Source of the DNA: Membranipora membranacea
Lineage: Eukaryota; Bryozoa; Gymnolaemata; Cheilostomatida; Membraniporidae
Length of the DNA: 64,000 nucleotides
Reading direction: 5' to 3'
NCBI GenBank assembly: GCA_914767715.1
Contig: OU612071.1
Span: 14,380,948 to 14,444,947 of the forward strand
A program made the translations under genes and the position numbers. The notes under the pieces are model-generated. The model saw only the letters and a list, made by a program, of their open reading frames with translations. It did not search any database and had not been told where the DNA came from. This document shows positions 11,340 through 23,319 of the stretch, piece by piece. Every line of letters begins with the position of its first letter. Position 1 is the stretch's first letter.

Positions 11340-13285
11340 TATTTTGTAAGGCAATTATTTTTAAGACCCAGAAGATTTATTTATACCTCAAATTTTATGA
11401 AGTTAAAGTGTCATTTGATTTTGTTTTCAATAAATTCAAAATTCGCAAGAGGCTAATATTTTCTAGCCAGGCAGGTGGCACTTCAGGGTATTTATTGGCA
11501 TACCTAAAGTGGGGCGTAAAGCAGTTTATTTTGGCAAGTGAGACTGCTTCGCTTGGGTCAAATACTTTTAATAAGTTAACATAACTATTGGAGAGCTTGA
11601 ATCAAAGTCATCCTTTTATGTATTTGAAAGTGATTATTTATAAGGCTGAAATTTAATTTTGTTATCATAAGTAGACTATCAAGTTATATGTTATTTAATT
11701 GTAAAGCTAATTCTTTGAAGTATCATTTTCCCCGCAAGTCAGGGTAAGGATAGTCCTAATTCTATCAAGTAGCCTTTTCTGTTCAGAACTGTGAACGGTA
11801 GAACGAAGTCTATTTTTGGGTTGCCATTTGTTAAACAAAGCACTTGATCATTGACATAATAGACTAATTGAGATATTAATCTGGTTTATTCACATAGTGT
11901 TTAGACATAAACATAGACAGATCATACATAATTTGTCACATTCTTGTAAACTTTCCTAACCACGTCATAATAAGGAAGTTACAATAGGGTTTCCCAGTGA
12001 AGTTCCTTTGTAATATTGAGGAGGGAATTCCCTAAGCTAAACTATCTTGAGTAACTACGGTTGAATAGTATTAGTTGACCATAGAATTTAACGCTTATTA
12101 TTACATTGTATTTTGAGATATTACCCCTGCTAGGAACCTGAGAAAAATTAGTATTTACTAACGGCGTAAAACCAAAAGCCCACCTTACCAGCCTGACATT
12201 ACATTCTGCTATACTCAATATACATGTATACAAGATAACATCGTATGTACGTAAGTGTGGGTTAAAAAACTGGTAGCCGCAAAAATAAAAATACATAACT
12301 AAAAGGATATATTACGGTTAAGTACGATACACAAGACCATTATCATGATAGGTGATAAAATAGTTAAAAAAGCTGTTAGACCTCTTTGTGGTTCTGCATC
12401 GTTTTCGTAATGCTCCGATACTGTTATAGCTTAGTCTTGTCAGTATGCACAAACAGGTCTGATACATAGACGATCACATCAGGCACCTTCTCCTGTAAAT
12501 AAATATTTGAATATTTGTGTAGGAGCAACACAATCAGTGAGTATTCAGATCATGAAATTTTTCTCACTTTCCAACTGCGAAATATTTCAAAATGGAGATT
12601 TAATATTCTTTAAATGATCTTCTCAATATTTTTGTCAACAAGGAGGGCCAAATGGATTGTGGCGCGATAAGAACACACAGTATTCAAACCTTTGAGCACA
12701 CAGTGATTCTCTCATGTGATCCTGAACCTGTCGTTTTGAATTTGATTGCCAACCAAAAGTTATCCTGCTCAATATAACGCAATGTGATGGCCTAGCAGTT
12801 TTTAAATAGAGAAAAAAAGCATTGTCATTTTATTGAAATCAAACCCGCTACTAGCTTAACATAAAAGAGGAAACTACAAATGGTAAAGAAAGCAGATTGT
12901 GCAAGATATTATGTTTGAAGTAATTCTTGAGTCAGAAATTTTGAAACACTTTGGCTGTCGATCAACTGTATATATATACATTTTTATTCCAATAATCATC
13001 ATCCGAAGATGTTCTCCCTGATATGCAAAGACACCAAATCAAAAAACAATCGATATAAAATCAAGGGAACAAAATTCAATTCAACTGTGGTTATAACCTC
13101 TGTTGTTTAGCTTACCTCTGCTACAGAGAGTCTGTATAGCTTATATGGTTGTATTCTAAGGGCTAGTGGAAGGTATAGGAATCACTCTAGAACCTCTTCA
13201 TCTAAAAAATAATAGTATATTAATTGTTATCAGAACCCTGTTGTAAGGAGAATATTAATTTTTCTTAGGATTTGTCTTCTCTTCC
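11340..13285. other. No gene recognised
   Basis: Nothing beyond short open frames (for example 12042-12296, minus) and AT-rich tracts. No exon-like frame between good splice sites was seen. Confidence 0.4.
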
Positions 13286-13289
13286 ACAA

Positions 13290-13375
13290 GAACCAGCGTG
13301 GATGACCGATTAGCATTGAAGACTCCGACGCGGGAGGCCGGGGTTCAAATCCTGGTGCTGACAGATTTGTTTGAT
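13290..13375 (+). repeat. tRNA-like segment with box B
   Basis: GGGGTTCAAATCCTGG is a good Pol III box B, preceded by GACTCCGACGCGGGAGGCC. A similar module, CGGGAGGCCCAGGTTCAAAT, occurs near 22795 and inverted near 26825. A cloverleaf could not be completed, so this is a SINE head or tRNA pseudogene rather than a tRNA gene. Confidence 0.5.
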
Positions 13376-13489
13376 GTTTCTTTCTCTCAGCTCTGTCATG
13401 GAAATGGCTGCTTAGTTTGAGATTGAGCCAAGAGGTGACAACTCAGCTCGATCTAGTGTGGCAGTCGTGATTTATGAGTTAAAACAGGA

Positions 13490-14755
13490 AGCGGAGAGAC
13501 CAGTAACTGTATACATATTTGCACAGTTGATGATCATCAATACCGCAAACCTACATATTTATATGTGATCCTGTTAAACTGACAACAGAGAGCTAAGATA
13601 TGATATTTAAGTAACATTCCATTCATAAATGAGCTATGACACATAACATTCACCAAATTAATTACAATCCTGTTCATAGACAATGATGTGTTATCCTAAA
13701 AGCGACAGGAGCAACACATTTACATAAATTAGCCCATAAATTTGAGGCTACATGGCTAAAATTCACAATAGATCAATGCTTCAATACCAGGCACCCTCCA
13801 CATTTACATAAATTAGCTCATAAAATTGAGGATACATGGCTAAAATTTACAAAAGATTAATGCTTCATGCTTAAAGGGCAACCAGGGTGCTGCATAAGGA
13901 AAATGTCAAAATCCAATTTGGAGGATAACTCAGCCAGAATGCTTGTGAAACATTTTATCCATCCGGTGCTAAAATGCTGCTCAAACTCAACTTATATGGA
14001 ACCACATGCAGCATTTTTCTGTTCATGTAATATTTACCTTGTGCTTGTGCTTTATCTTTGTCACTGTTGCCATTAAGGAAAAGTTGTGCTTATTGCATTC
14101 CGTCTATAAGTGAATTATAAGTTCCCATCGGGCCCAGTGCAAACCAGCAGGTGATTTTATGGCTTGAGGAGCCCTGTAAATAGCATAATGTCGATCCATG
14201 GAAATGCAGTGACTGTCATCTAATGCGCAAACAACATGCACAAACTGATCTTAAAACTCAGGGTATGAAATTAACGCACTGGGTCATGACTTCATTAGTG
14301 CCAATAAGTAAGACAGTAAGCTATATAACTCATACAAGTTTGTCATATCATTAGTTTGGAGCTGTACGGAATTCAATGAGCACTCATTTGCCTGTGTGGC
14401 AGCGGTTGTTTATGAGTTGAAACATGGAGTTGAGAGATCAGCAACTACATACTTTAATGTTAGCTAGTGATTAAAATCAATATTGCACGACTATATATCT
14501 GATCCTATTCAACCGACAACAGAGAGTTGAGATATAATATTTTAGTAAAAACTTCACGCATAGTTGAACTATGACCCATTACATCCAAATTTAATATAAT
14601 CCCATCCATTGTCAATGTTGTTCTATTCTAAAAGCAACAGTCTACGAGCCGGGCCATCAACACATTTATGTTAATTAGCTCATAAAGTTTAGGATACATG
14701 GCAGAAGTATACAATAGATAAATGCTTCAATACCAGGCAATCTCCGGTCAACCTC
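13490..14755. repeat. Two diverged direct repeats of about 320 bp plus a partial third
   Basis: 13490-13800 and 14410-14755 share the order CAACAGAGAG, TGACACAT/TGACCCAT, ATCCTAAAAG, ACACATTTA, ATTAGC.CATAAA, CAATACCAGGCA. A 70-bp partial copy lies at 13801-13870, and 13870-14250 is related to 8740-9110. This is a dispersed family of unknown class. Confidence 0.65.
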
Positions 14756-15034
14756 CACACAGATATTATCTGGAGCACGATTGCCTAATTATATTGAAAC
14801 ATGGAATCATCACATTCCTATCTTCAAGTTAGTACGATGTGATTTTGTGAGGTGTTATTGCAATATAAAGGCAACTAGTTATGATAATTTTAGTCGTCCT
14901 TAAATTTTGTGACAATGCTCTTGATTGAAATATTTTGGTATTAAGTACAATAGATAGGTAGCTTAGCCAGTGCAGATGTGGTTACATTCAACAACATGAA
15001 CATACACAATAAACAAAAACGTAGTAGAAATAAT

Positions 15035-15255
15035 TTGTACAATCACTAATGTGCTAGTCGGCCAGCAACAGAGGGTCATGTTAAAAAGTTCTGTTGCTTA
15101 GCCCCATACAGATGCAGTGAGATTCCACCGCACGAAAGAACCTAATCGACAAAAACATTGTAAATAAATCACGCTATCAATACTGTGCTAGTCCGCCAAC
15201 AACAAAGGGTCATGTGCAATAATTCTGTTACTTAGCACCATACAGAGGAGGATAC
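15035..15255. repeat. Tandem duplication, unit about 125 bp
   Basis: The blocks GTGCTAGTC.GCCA.CAACA, AGGGTCATGT and TTAGC.CCATACAGA occur twice in the same order, moderately diverged. Confidence 0.65.
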
Positions 15256-16480
15256 ATGCTACAACATGAAATAATCGAATATTAAAAAATTGAAGAGGTT
15301 ATGAGTGTGATGTGATAATAGAGATAAAGAACGAGATGAGTTTGCCTGCCGTGGTAGATCAAATAGCAAAGATAGGATATGTTAGTTGATTTAGACGAAC
15401 TAGATGAGATAGCTGAGGCAGTGGTTTCTACAGGGTATTATAATAGCACCAGTTATAAGTGCTGCTCAACATTATAGGGTTTGTAATTAGAATACTGTGA
15501 CTCTCTGTTGTTTAGCAAGAAGGTGATATTCATTAAAAAGCAATGACAATGATTTGCGACAATTTATATTTGTTCATTCGATGTTTAATTCATCACAGAA
15601 CTCCTTATAATTTGGTGTTAATGAACCAAAAAAACTGTCTTGAAAGGAACAAATCATCAGTTGTAAATTACGTCGACTGATGAAATTAACGATATTATGA
15701 TAATAAGTATATATATATAAATGAATTACTAAGGTCACATGCTTTAATACCCCACTTCAAATGAAGTTGCCCACCCTTAATTTGAATAGATGCTCATGGT
15801 TCCCAAGATCAAAATTCAAAAAGATCTGCAGCTGTCAGGATTCCACAGCCTCACAGTTACAATGATTCATAAGGTTGATGAAGTAACACAAACTAATGAG
15901 AACGGAAGTTTAACCAATGCTATTTCCATGGTGCAATAAATCCTAAAAACGCTGAGCATATCAAAAGATGGAAATTGAAATGATTATCAAAACAGCTTCA
16001 AATTCTTGTTTTATCATCATGTATTTTGCTTCTGTTGTCATACTTTGTGGTCAAACCTTTCTATGTTATTTGGAGTGTCACATAGGAAGAACTTGTTACA
16101 AGATGGCTATTCTGCTCATCTTCCAAAAGCTATGTTTTAGTTATACCAAATCTGCAAATAAAATGAGTACTCTGTGTTCACTATGCACAGCGTCTTGTGA
16201 ACTCTTTGTTGGACATAAAACGTTACTTCAGCTGTTGCGTGCACCAAAACCTAATTCAGTGCTACTGAGTAGAAAGAAGTGTGCAAAGAGGTGATTGAAT
16301 CAAGAGCATTAAATACCTGGCAAGAGCAAAATTACTAAGAGGTATTTTTAGCCCGCGAAGAGCAGTATGAAATAGATGAAACAATGGACAAAAAGAATAA
16401 GCAGAAGCGAAGGTATGTATTATGCAAGAGTTTGTTATATTGGCACAGTGCTGTTGCGTTGGGATCAAATGCCAATTTGA
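15256..16480. other. No gene recognised
   Basis: The open frame 15968-16294 has eleven scattered cysteines and hydrophobic stretches, but no splice context or recognisable domain. Confidence 0.4.
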
Positions 16481-16481
16481 G

Positions 16482-16720
16482 GGCAGAGTGGTGTAGTGGT
16501 AAGGATTTGAGCTTCTCAGTCTGAGAGTTGCAGATTCGCAAACCCAGTCGCTATCCGTGCTGTTAATGAGGTGAGTTCTTACTTCATAACCAAGGCTTGC
16601 CCACCTCTACCTTCTCTTGTGCAGGAGTCGCTGAATAGTGTGATGAATCTTAATCTTATCATTTGCCCCGAAAGTTGATATTGGTATTATTATATTATTG
16701 TTATCTGCCTGTGCCTTAGT
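16482..16720 (+). mobile_element. tRNA-derived SINE, family B (copy 1)
   Basis: The head has box A GTGGTGTAGTGGTAAGGAT and a degenerate box B (GCAGATTCGCAAACCC). The body contains GGCTTGCCCACC and a TTTGCCCCGAAA tail module. Both body modules recur inverted in the better-preserved copy at 26085-26365. Confidence 0.7.
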
Positions 16721-17435
16721 GAGGGGGTGGAGGGAAGTTTGTGTGGGACATGAGATTTTTTACACAATGAAAATAATAGATGAGCCTAGCCAGGTTGTTG
16801 GCTGCTGCTACGCTCTGATGTTAAGTTATTAGGAATCAGTTTTTAATGAAGTTATAATATCATCTGGGTGAAGCAAGTATACACCCGAGCTATTTTGTTG
16901 GTCGTCCATGCACAACCTGACAGAAACAGCTTGTTCATAAAACGGAACACCCTTTTTTATAGTTTTGAAGCAACAATAGATATTTTTGCCTTTTGCACGT
17001 GTTTGGAAAGGTCGATGCCGCACCTCGGTGCAGTCATCGCCTACCTAGACGGACAGCAAATATCATTATTATATTAGGAAAGGTCGATCAGTAAGATGCT
17101 TCCATATCCTTGTTTCTTATTGATCTGATTACAGCTATAGGTTTTACATTGTCTTTCCAATAGGAGAAGATTGAACGGGGGACAATATTTAGCTTGTATA
17201 TAAGCTGTTTCAGGTCTACGGAAGATAGAGTAGTACAAAATTTGCAAAAGAAAGTTGTATATGTATATATATAAATATATATATATACATTTCATATATT
17301 TTTATATATTTTTATGTATTTTATGTACCTCACACGGTATATTCTCAAATAGTTTAATTGGTGACCATGATGCAGAAATGCAGGATATAGCAAACTCCAT
17401 GATGACTTGAATAGCCTTTCTCACATTTTTTACAG
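16721..17435. other. 5' flank of lectin A, first exon not located
   Basis: A 5' exon with the start codon of lectin A is expected here or further upstream, because the anchor exon opens at an acceptor in the middle of a codon. No convincing start exon was found. A TA-rich microsatellite lies at about 17258-17330. Confidence 0.35.
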
Positions 17436-20400
17436 TAATATTGAGCCAACATCGTCTGAGACGAAACCAGAGGAAAGATCTTCGCCAAAATGTAACCAGG
17501 GGAGACAATTAGTGTTCTTATCAGTGACTGTGGCTATAGTTGCCGTACTTGTAGCTCTGGTAGCCCATACAACAGCTATAATTCAAGTGGCATCTATGAG
17601 AAAGGAGTTTCCTGTGATGAGACACCAAATCGCAGGGGGTGAGAATCATTGTAGGGACTAAAAAACTCCCTAATATATAACAAACAAAAAATACTATTTT
17701 TAGTAATTCAATTTCTTTTTATTTGCCTTATGAACTCCAAATTTGAATCAATGGGGTGATACATCCCTTTTTCAAATAGAAATGACCTTTATATATAATG
17801 AATATAAAAGTATGTAAATGTATTACTTTATAGCCAGAGATTTGCCGTAGTTAAATATCAAGGCTCTAGCAAAGTGACATGAAGATTTCTGTATAAACAG
17901 ATTCATAAATGGATTGTTTCGTATATAAGGAAATATGTGTAATTAAAATGTTGCCTTACAATCTGACATCTCTGTTTGTGTGAGACTTATGACTTGGTGT
18001 TGTTTTTATTTCAGGGAAGTTATCTGACTTCAAACTTGGCAAAAAGTTTGAGACAGTCTCAAAGGAATTGCAAAGTCTCACCGCTTCATTCGAGAACATA
18101 TGGACTAATACAAAGTCTATAAATAAAACATTGCAGCTCAGTACCAATCGCGTGAATGACCAAAGATCAAATGAAAGTGCTAAAGGTAATAATTTTCCCT
18201 CCATGCATTTTCGCTTTTGCACTCTGATTTAAAATCTTCGTCATCATAAACCTACAGCTATAAATTATATACCGAGATTTGACAGAATCATTATCAAAAT
18301 CAGATAAGAGTGAGAGGTGGCTCAACTGGTTAGAGTGCCGGTCCTCAGCACACAAGTGTTTGAAGTTATGATTTTGAATCCTGCTCCAGGCCACTGACTA
18401 CATGGGATTGTTAGACCCCCAGGTGTGCTCCAACCTGCCTACAAGCTGAGAGCAAATTGGAGCAAACATTGCGGCCTAGCCCCTAAAGTACCCCTATCTC
18501 GCCATCCTTCCCTTGGGATGCGGTGATTGAAGAAACCTTGTGATTTTTAACCAACAGATTGGAATATTGTAATCTTTCCTAGAAAATGGAATTTTGCCTG
18601 ATATGGGCAGCCGCCGAGTTAATTCATTACTAGTTGAACCTTTTTTAATTTTTGTTCTCCTTTGATTAAAAGCTGAAAATTTTAACAACGGTATAACTGC
18701 ATCTCTCATTCCTGAATTGTGTCGTAAGGAAACAACTAAGGTCACCCTGAAACAACCTAACCATAACTACAAATATAGAGACCCATCAAGTCACTTGGTT
18801 TGTTTGTTCGCTTTTCATCCAAAAATGCTTACAATAATAAAAAAGTACCCCATAAAATTGTATATTAAAAGTCAATAACTAAAATACAAAAGTCCCTTTG
18901 TGGATTAGAAAAAAGTGATGCAGAAATAAAAAACACACAAAAGTTTTAGTGCTCCAACACTGAATGTTTATAACATCATATACCTACACAATCACTGGTA
19001 GAACATCGACTCACAGTGGCAGGCAGATTAAATCAATATCAATAACTGCAATGCAATCTAAGTCACTTTTTCAGAGACTTGTAATTTTTAATAATGAGAT
19101 TCAATATTTTTTTCACCATAATTCTGAGTACACATTCTTCTTATGGATATGTATCAATTTATCACATATTCAAATATTGTATACCATGAATAACAACGTT
19201 GTGCATCTCCTATACTGGAAACATGATCTAATGTGCCCTCCGGAGCTTTGATCAGTAACAAAGTTGATACTTAACATAACATAACATAAACATTTTTTGT
19301 CTGATTTTAATCCAGTTGAGCTATTGAGAATAGGAGAAATTGTTAACACAACTCAAAGATCTGTAGATGTCAAGGTCGAGCTGGCAACTCTCATATCAGA
19401 CATAAGAGGCTACCACCTCAGAGTTCCATTAAGTAAGTAAAACAAAATATGAACTATATATATGATATAAATTATATGTATATATATAAAATAAATATAA
19501 TATATATGATATTTCTTATATACATACATCCTACCCATCAAGACTTACTTATTAAATTTTCATTCACTCTTGGCATTCAATATCCTTTAATTTGTAATTC
19601 CTTTGGTGCAGTATGAATTCTTAATGCACTACTTGCACTAGTTGCACTAGTTGCTCTACTTGCACTCTTTGCACTACTTTTGCTACTAACACAACTTGCA
19701 CTACTTGTGTTGCTTGTACTACTTGCACTACTTGCGTAATTTCCACTGCTTGCACAACCTTGCACTGCTTGCACTTTGTGCACTACTGGTCTATTTGACA
19801 CAAATAAGAAGTGTTATTACAGCAAATTTGCATTTAGTTCGCAAGGGTGTTTTCCTCCTGTTATACAGGCAGACTACCTCAAACTACATGACAAAAAAAT
19901 AATAAAAGACAGCTAGTACCTAGATCGTTATATATTTTACTCCTGTGTATTTTACTGCTTACTCTTTTTTTCCTCATGGAATTCACTCAAATTTATCACA
20001 CTGCTGGCCTTAGGAGGAAAAAAAACACATTGATACATGTATACATACATACATTTCAGATTCCTCCACTGTTAGGCTTGATAACTCTCTTCTACATAAT
20101 ATGCATAATATTACTATATTCTATAGACCAACCAAATCCCTGCTGATTATTTATTGATTGATTGATTAATTGCTTGATTGATTGAATGATTGACTGACTG
20201 ATTGATTGACTGACTTATTGATTGATCGATCGATCGATCGATCGATCAATCGATCGATCGATTGATTGATTGATTGATTGATTGATCGATCGATCGATCG
20301 AGTGATTGATTGATTGACTGCTTGATTGACTGCTTGATTAATTCATTTATTTGATTATTGATTTATTGATTGATTTATTGCTATCACCAACTATAAAAAT

Positions 20401-21917
20401 GATGAAATTTTTTTATTGATATTGCTTTTGGGTGGTTTCTATTTGCAGGATGCGGTGAGTCATATATCCCAACATTTTCTGGTGAGTGCATTCAGGTAGT
20501 CACAGAGAAAAAGGATTGGGCGTCAGCTAAAGCAAGCTGTCAGGATTCTAAAGGAGAACTGTTCATGTTTGAAAATCGCAGTGACGTAAGACTTGTTAAA
20601 GACTTTGTGGCCTCTGACGACCCAATATTCTGTAAGTATTATTTACTACTTCATATGAATGTATTCCTGTTCAAAGGAAATTGGGTTTGCAAGATTTTGG
20701 AATTTACTATTTTAATGCAGATAACCAAAGGCATAATTTATGCTCATACCGCCAATAACTATGATCTTTGTGATCATCAAACCTTATATAAAACATATAA
20801 TTTAGTACTGAAGTGTTATTTAGATAGTAGGCCTAACACACTTTATTTAAACTTGAAATCGTGATATGACTTGCAAATGAATTTGCATTATTGTGGCATT
20901 AAAAGTCTTGAATGAAAAGCTACCATTATTCCCTATCCCTATCTTACTTGGAAGATCATGCAGGTTTTTGACGTGAATAGACAGCTAGGAGATGAATCAT
21001 TCAGTCTGAAGCAAAAGAGAAAATTATTGCCATATTGACACACAATCATCCATTATACATCAATCTACCGTGCGTTTTAGTTGCCAATAGGTAACTTCGC
21101 GACCTTGGTATCTATATTAAATAATCATTAATCATAATCATTTTCATGGGGAAATCCAACTGAATCCAACTTGAATTCAAGTTGTCTCCCTTTTACCAAT
21201 GAGGAGATAATTCTAAGTTTCATGTCAATATCATTGAAAAACCGTATACCTAATCATAAAATCTATTCAGTTGGATTTCCCCATGAAAATGATTATAATT
21301 AATGATTATTTAATATTGATACCAAGGGCGCGAAGTTACCTAATAGCTGTGCGAATATTCTACATGATAGAATCATTTCTAATAAATCAAGGAGATCCTT
21401 TAGAATTTAGATGCTATACCGTTTTTAGAGCTAAGAAAGCGAGGGCAGAGAAAAAGAATTGCAGTTTTTTTGCATTTTATTTGAATTACTACAGTTCACA
21501 TAGACATATTTTAGTCGCATTTAGATTGCTGTGAGCTTTCAAATACTATCATTGATGCTTCTCACTTAAAATGATAATTATGAATGTACCAATACACTCA
21601 TACTCGTTCCTTTTATAGCTGATGCAACCTACTTCTGGATAGGTCTAAGAACAATTACTGTTGATATTTTCACCGAGCCGAGCTATAACTCTAGAGAGGA
21701 AAACTTACACTATCCACAAAAAACATGGCACATATGGCACACAGACGGAAAAAAACAAAATGAATTTCCTCAATATCATCCTTTTTGGGCACCGGGTGAG
21801 CCAAAGAGAAAGAATATCACATCTTGTGCATACCTTTGGCCTAAAACTCAGCACTTTTACGCTGCTCCTTGTAATGAAACCCATCCCTTCATATGTGAGC
21901 ACAAAAACCCCTATTGA
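17436..21917 (+). CDS. C-type lectin A: type II membrane lectin (5' end incomplete)
   Basis: Exons: 17436-17638, 18015-18185, 19316-19432, 20449-20631, 21619-21917 (TGA). Acceptors are pyrimidine-rich, all internal introns are phase 1, and the frame stays open for about 323 residues. Exon 1 gives a short polar N-terminus and one membrane segment (FLSVTVAIVAVLVALVAH), as in type II proteins. Exons 2-3 give a hydrophilic helical neck with N-x-T sites. Exons 4-5 are the lectin domain with six cysteines (long form), the FWIGL core motif and a final FICEH. The sugar/calcium motif reads GEPK instead of EPN or QPD, and the W-N-D before the fifth cysteine is absent. Calcium-dependent sugar binding may therefore be lost. 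Exon 1 may have an upstream partner, as its acceptor is mid-codon. Introns carry a SINE, simple repeats and a MITE. Confidence 0.87.
18308..18545 (+). mobile_element. tRNA-derived SINE, family A (copy 2), in lectin A intron 2
   Basis: The head GAGGTGGCTCAACTGGTTAG has a decayed box B (GATTTTGAATCCTGCT). The body CCCCCAGGTGTGCTCCAACC, TGCCTACAAGCTGAGAG, TTGCGGCCTAG matches the copy at 6096 and the inverted copy at 56000. Confidence 0.8.
19621..19790. repeat. Minisatellite, TTGCACTAC-type 9-10 bp unit
   Basis: Irregular repetitions of TTGCACTAC and TTGCACTAG in lectin A intron 3. Apparent open frames on either strand here are low-complexity translations of the repeat. Confidence 0.85.
20150..20345. 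repeat. Tetranucleotide microsatellite (GATT / GATC)
   Basis: Long runs of GATT and GATC in lectin A intron 3, ending about 100 bp before the lectin-domain exon. Confidence 0.95.
21088..21342. mobile_element. MITE with about 75-bp terminal inverted repeats, in lectin A intron 4
   Basis: The left arm starts TAGGTAACTTCGCGACCTTG. The right arm is its near-perfect reverse complement, ending GGGCGCGAAGTTACCTA. Arms are 21088-21165 and about 21266-21342, with a spacer of about 100 bp lacking coding potential. The target duplication is not clear. Confidence 0.8.
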
Positions 21918-22106
21918 GTTGCTCAGTTAGTACATACCGTCTTAAAATGCGGCTCCTATTCCTACACATGTGAAGACTTCCCCCCACAAGATGTCCAACC
22001 AAGACAATAAGGTGTTCAATTATTACATACAGTCTTAAATTATGCGATTAATGCATTATAGACCAGGGTCCCGTTTAAATTAAACACATATGTATGAAAA
22101 TCACAT

Positions 22107-22124
22107 AATAAAATGATCAATAAA
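22107..22124 (+). terminator. Poly(A) signals of lectin A
   Basis: Two AATAAA hexamers (22107 and 22119) lie about 190 bp after the lectin A stop codon, a normal 3' UTR length. Confidence 0.6.
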
Positions 22125-23319
22125 ATACAATAATGGGTCACCTAAATGTTGTGCAAACCATTTACTAGCCACAATGACTTCACTCTTCTTATAAGTTTTT
22201 TTTTAAACTTCAATGTTTCTTACCATCCATGGTGGGAGATCTGCCATTTGACCATCAGTCACCGTTTTAATTTTATTGTTTATTTTAAAATTATAAAAAT
22301 TCAACCTGAAATATTTAAAGTTCAACTTGTTTATATTAAATCTCCTTATAGTGACTACCTCTGACAATCCTTGACCTGGATTTGCATAAGATTGCACGCA
22401 CGCACGCACGCATCCAACAACCATTACCATTTCCACCCGTTGTCTTACCTTAAATGGAGTCCCTTGACCTTTGACCAAGTTATTCAGTGGTGAGAAATCA
22501 CTGCGTTTCATACCCAAGAATTGTTGGACAATTCTGTACAATTCTAGAATTGTTCGAAACTGACCCATATATCATTACCCAACCAGCAACCAATATTGTG
22601 TAATTAACCCTGCCTGCTAAATAAATCACATTCATTATTGGTATTGTATAGTTTTAGTACAAGCCTTTACAGTTCTAGTCAATATTATATAATTGGATTG
22701 ACATTGTATTCAATGAGTTTGTATTTAGATGACCACAAGATCTGCTGTAATGAATAGATATTGCTGTGCAAGGTAGCATCAAAGTCTATAACTCGGGAGG
22801 CCCAGGTTCAAATCCCGGCCAGGGCTAATCTTTTCTTTTCGTTTCAAATTGTCCGCTCACAATTTTTGTAAACACAGAAAACTCTTAGTACTGAGTATGA
22901 TGACCCGACAAATCACTTATGTTCAACTCTTCTGTGTTATACCATACCCTACGTTATCTTTTGTGCAATCTGTAAATATTGGCAACAACTGCATAAATAG
23001 AATACATCAGCTGAACTATGCTAGCAGAATTATCAGAAAACTTTGCTACTAATAAAAATGTACAACATGGCTCACCAGTTGAGCGAGAAAATACTTTGTA
23101 TCAATTGTCCTACATGTCTAAGTGGAGAGAAGTGATATGTGAATGAGGCCATATTTTCCACAGAACCGCTGACTACTGAAAATATGCTGACTGATGCTGA
23201 AAAAACTCAAACTTATGATTATTGAGAGTGAATGGCTCTCAGCTATTTCTATTTGTTAGCCAAAGATGCTCTGAGCATGGATGGGATGAGGGAGACAAAG
23301 GTAAATCAACTACTGTGAA

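Noticed and set aside
15968-16294. Cysteine-containing open frame as a secreted peptide
   Set aside because: Cysteine spacing is irregular, hydrophobic stretches are scattered, and no leader or splice context was found.
19577-19801. Serine/alanine-rich minus-strand open frame
   Set aside because: Low-complexity translation of the TTGCACTAC minisatellite in a lectin intron.
22760-22830. Possible tRNA gene with box B GGTTCAAATCC
   Set aside because: No complete cloverleaf; it is part of the long inverted repeat and duplicated in the other arm.
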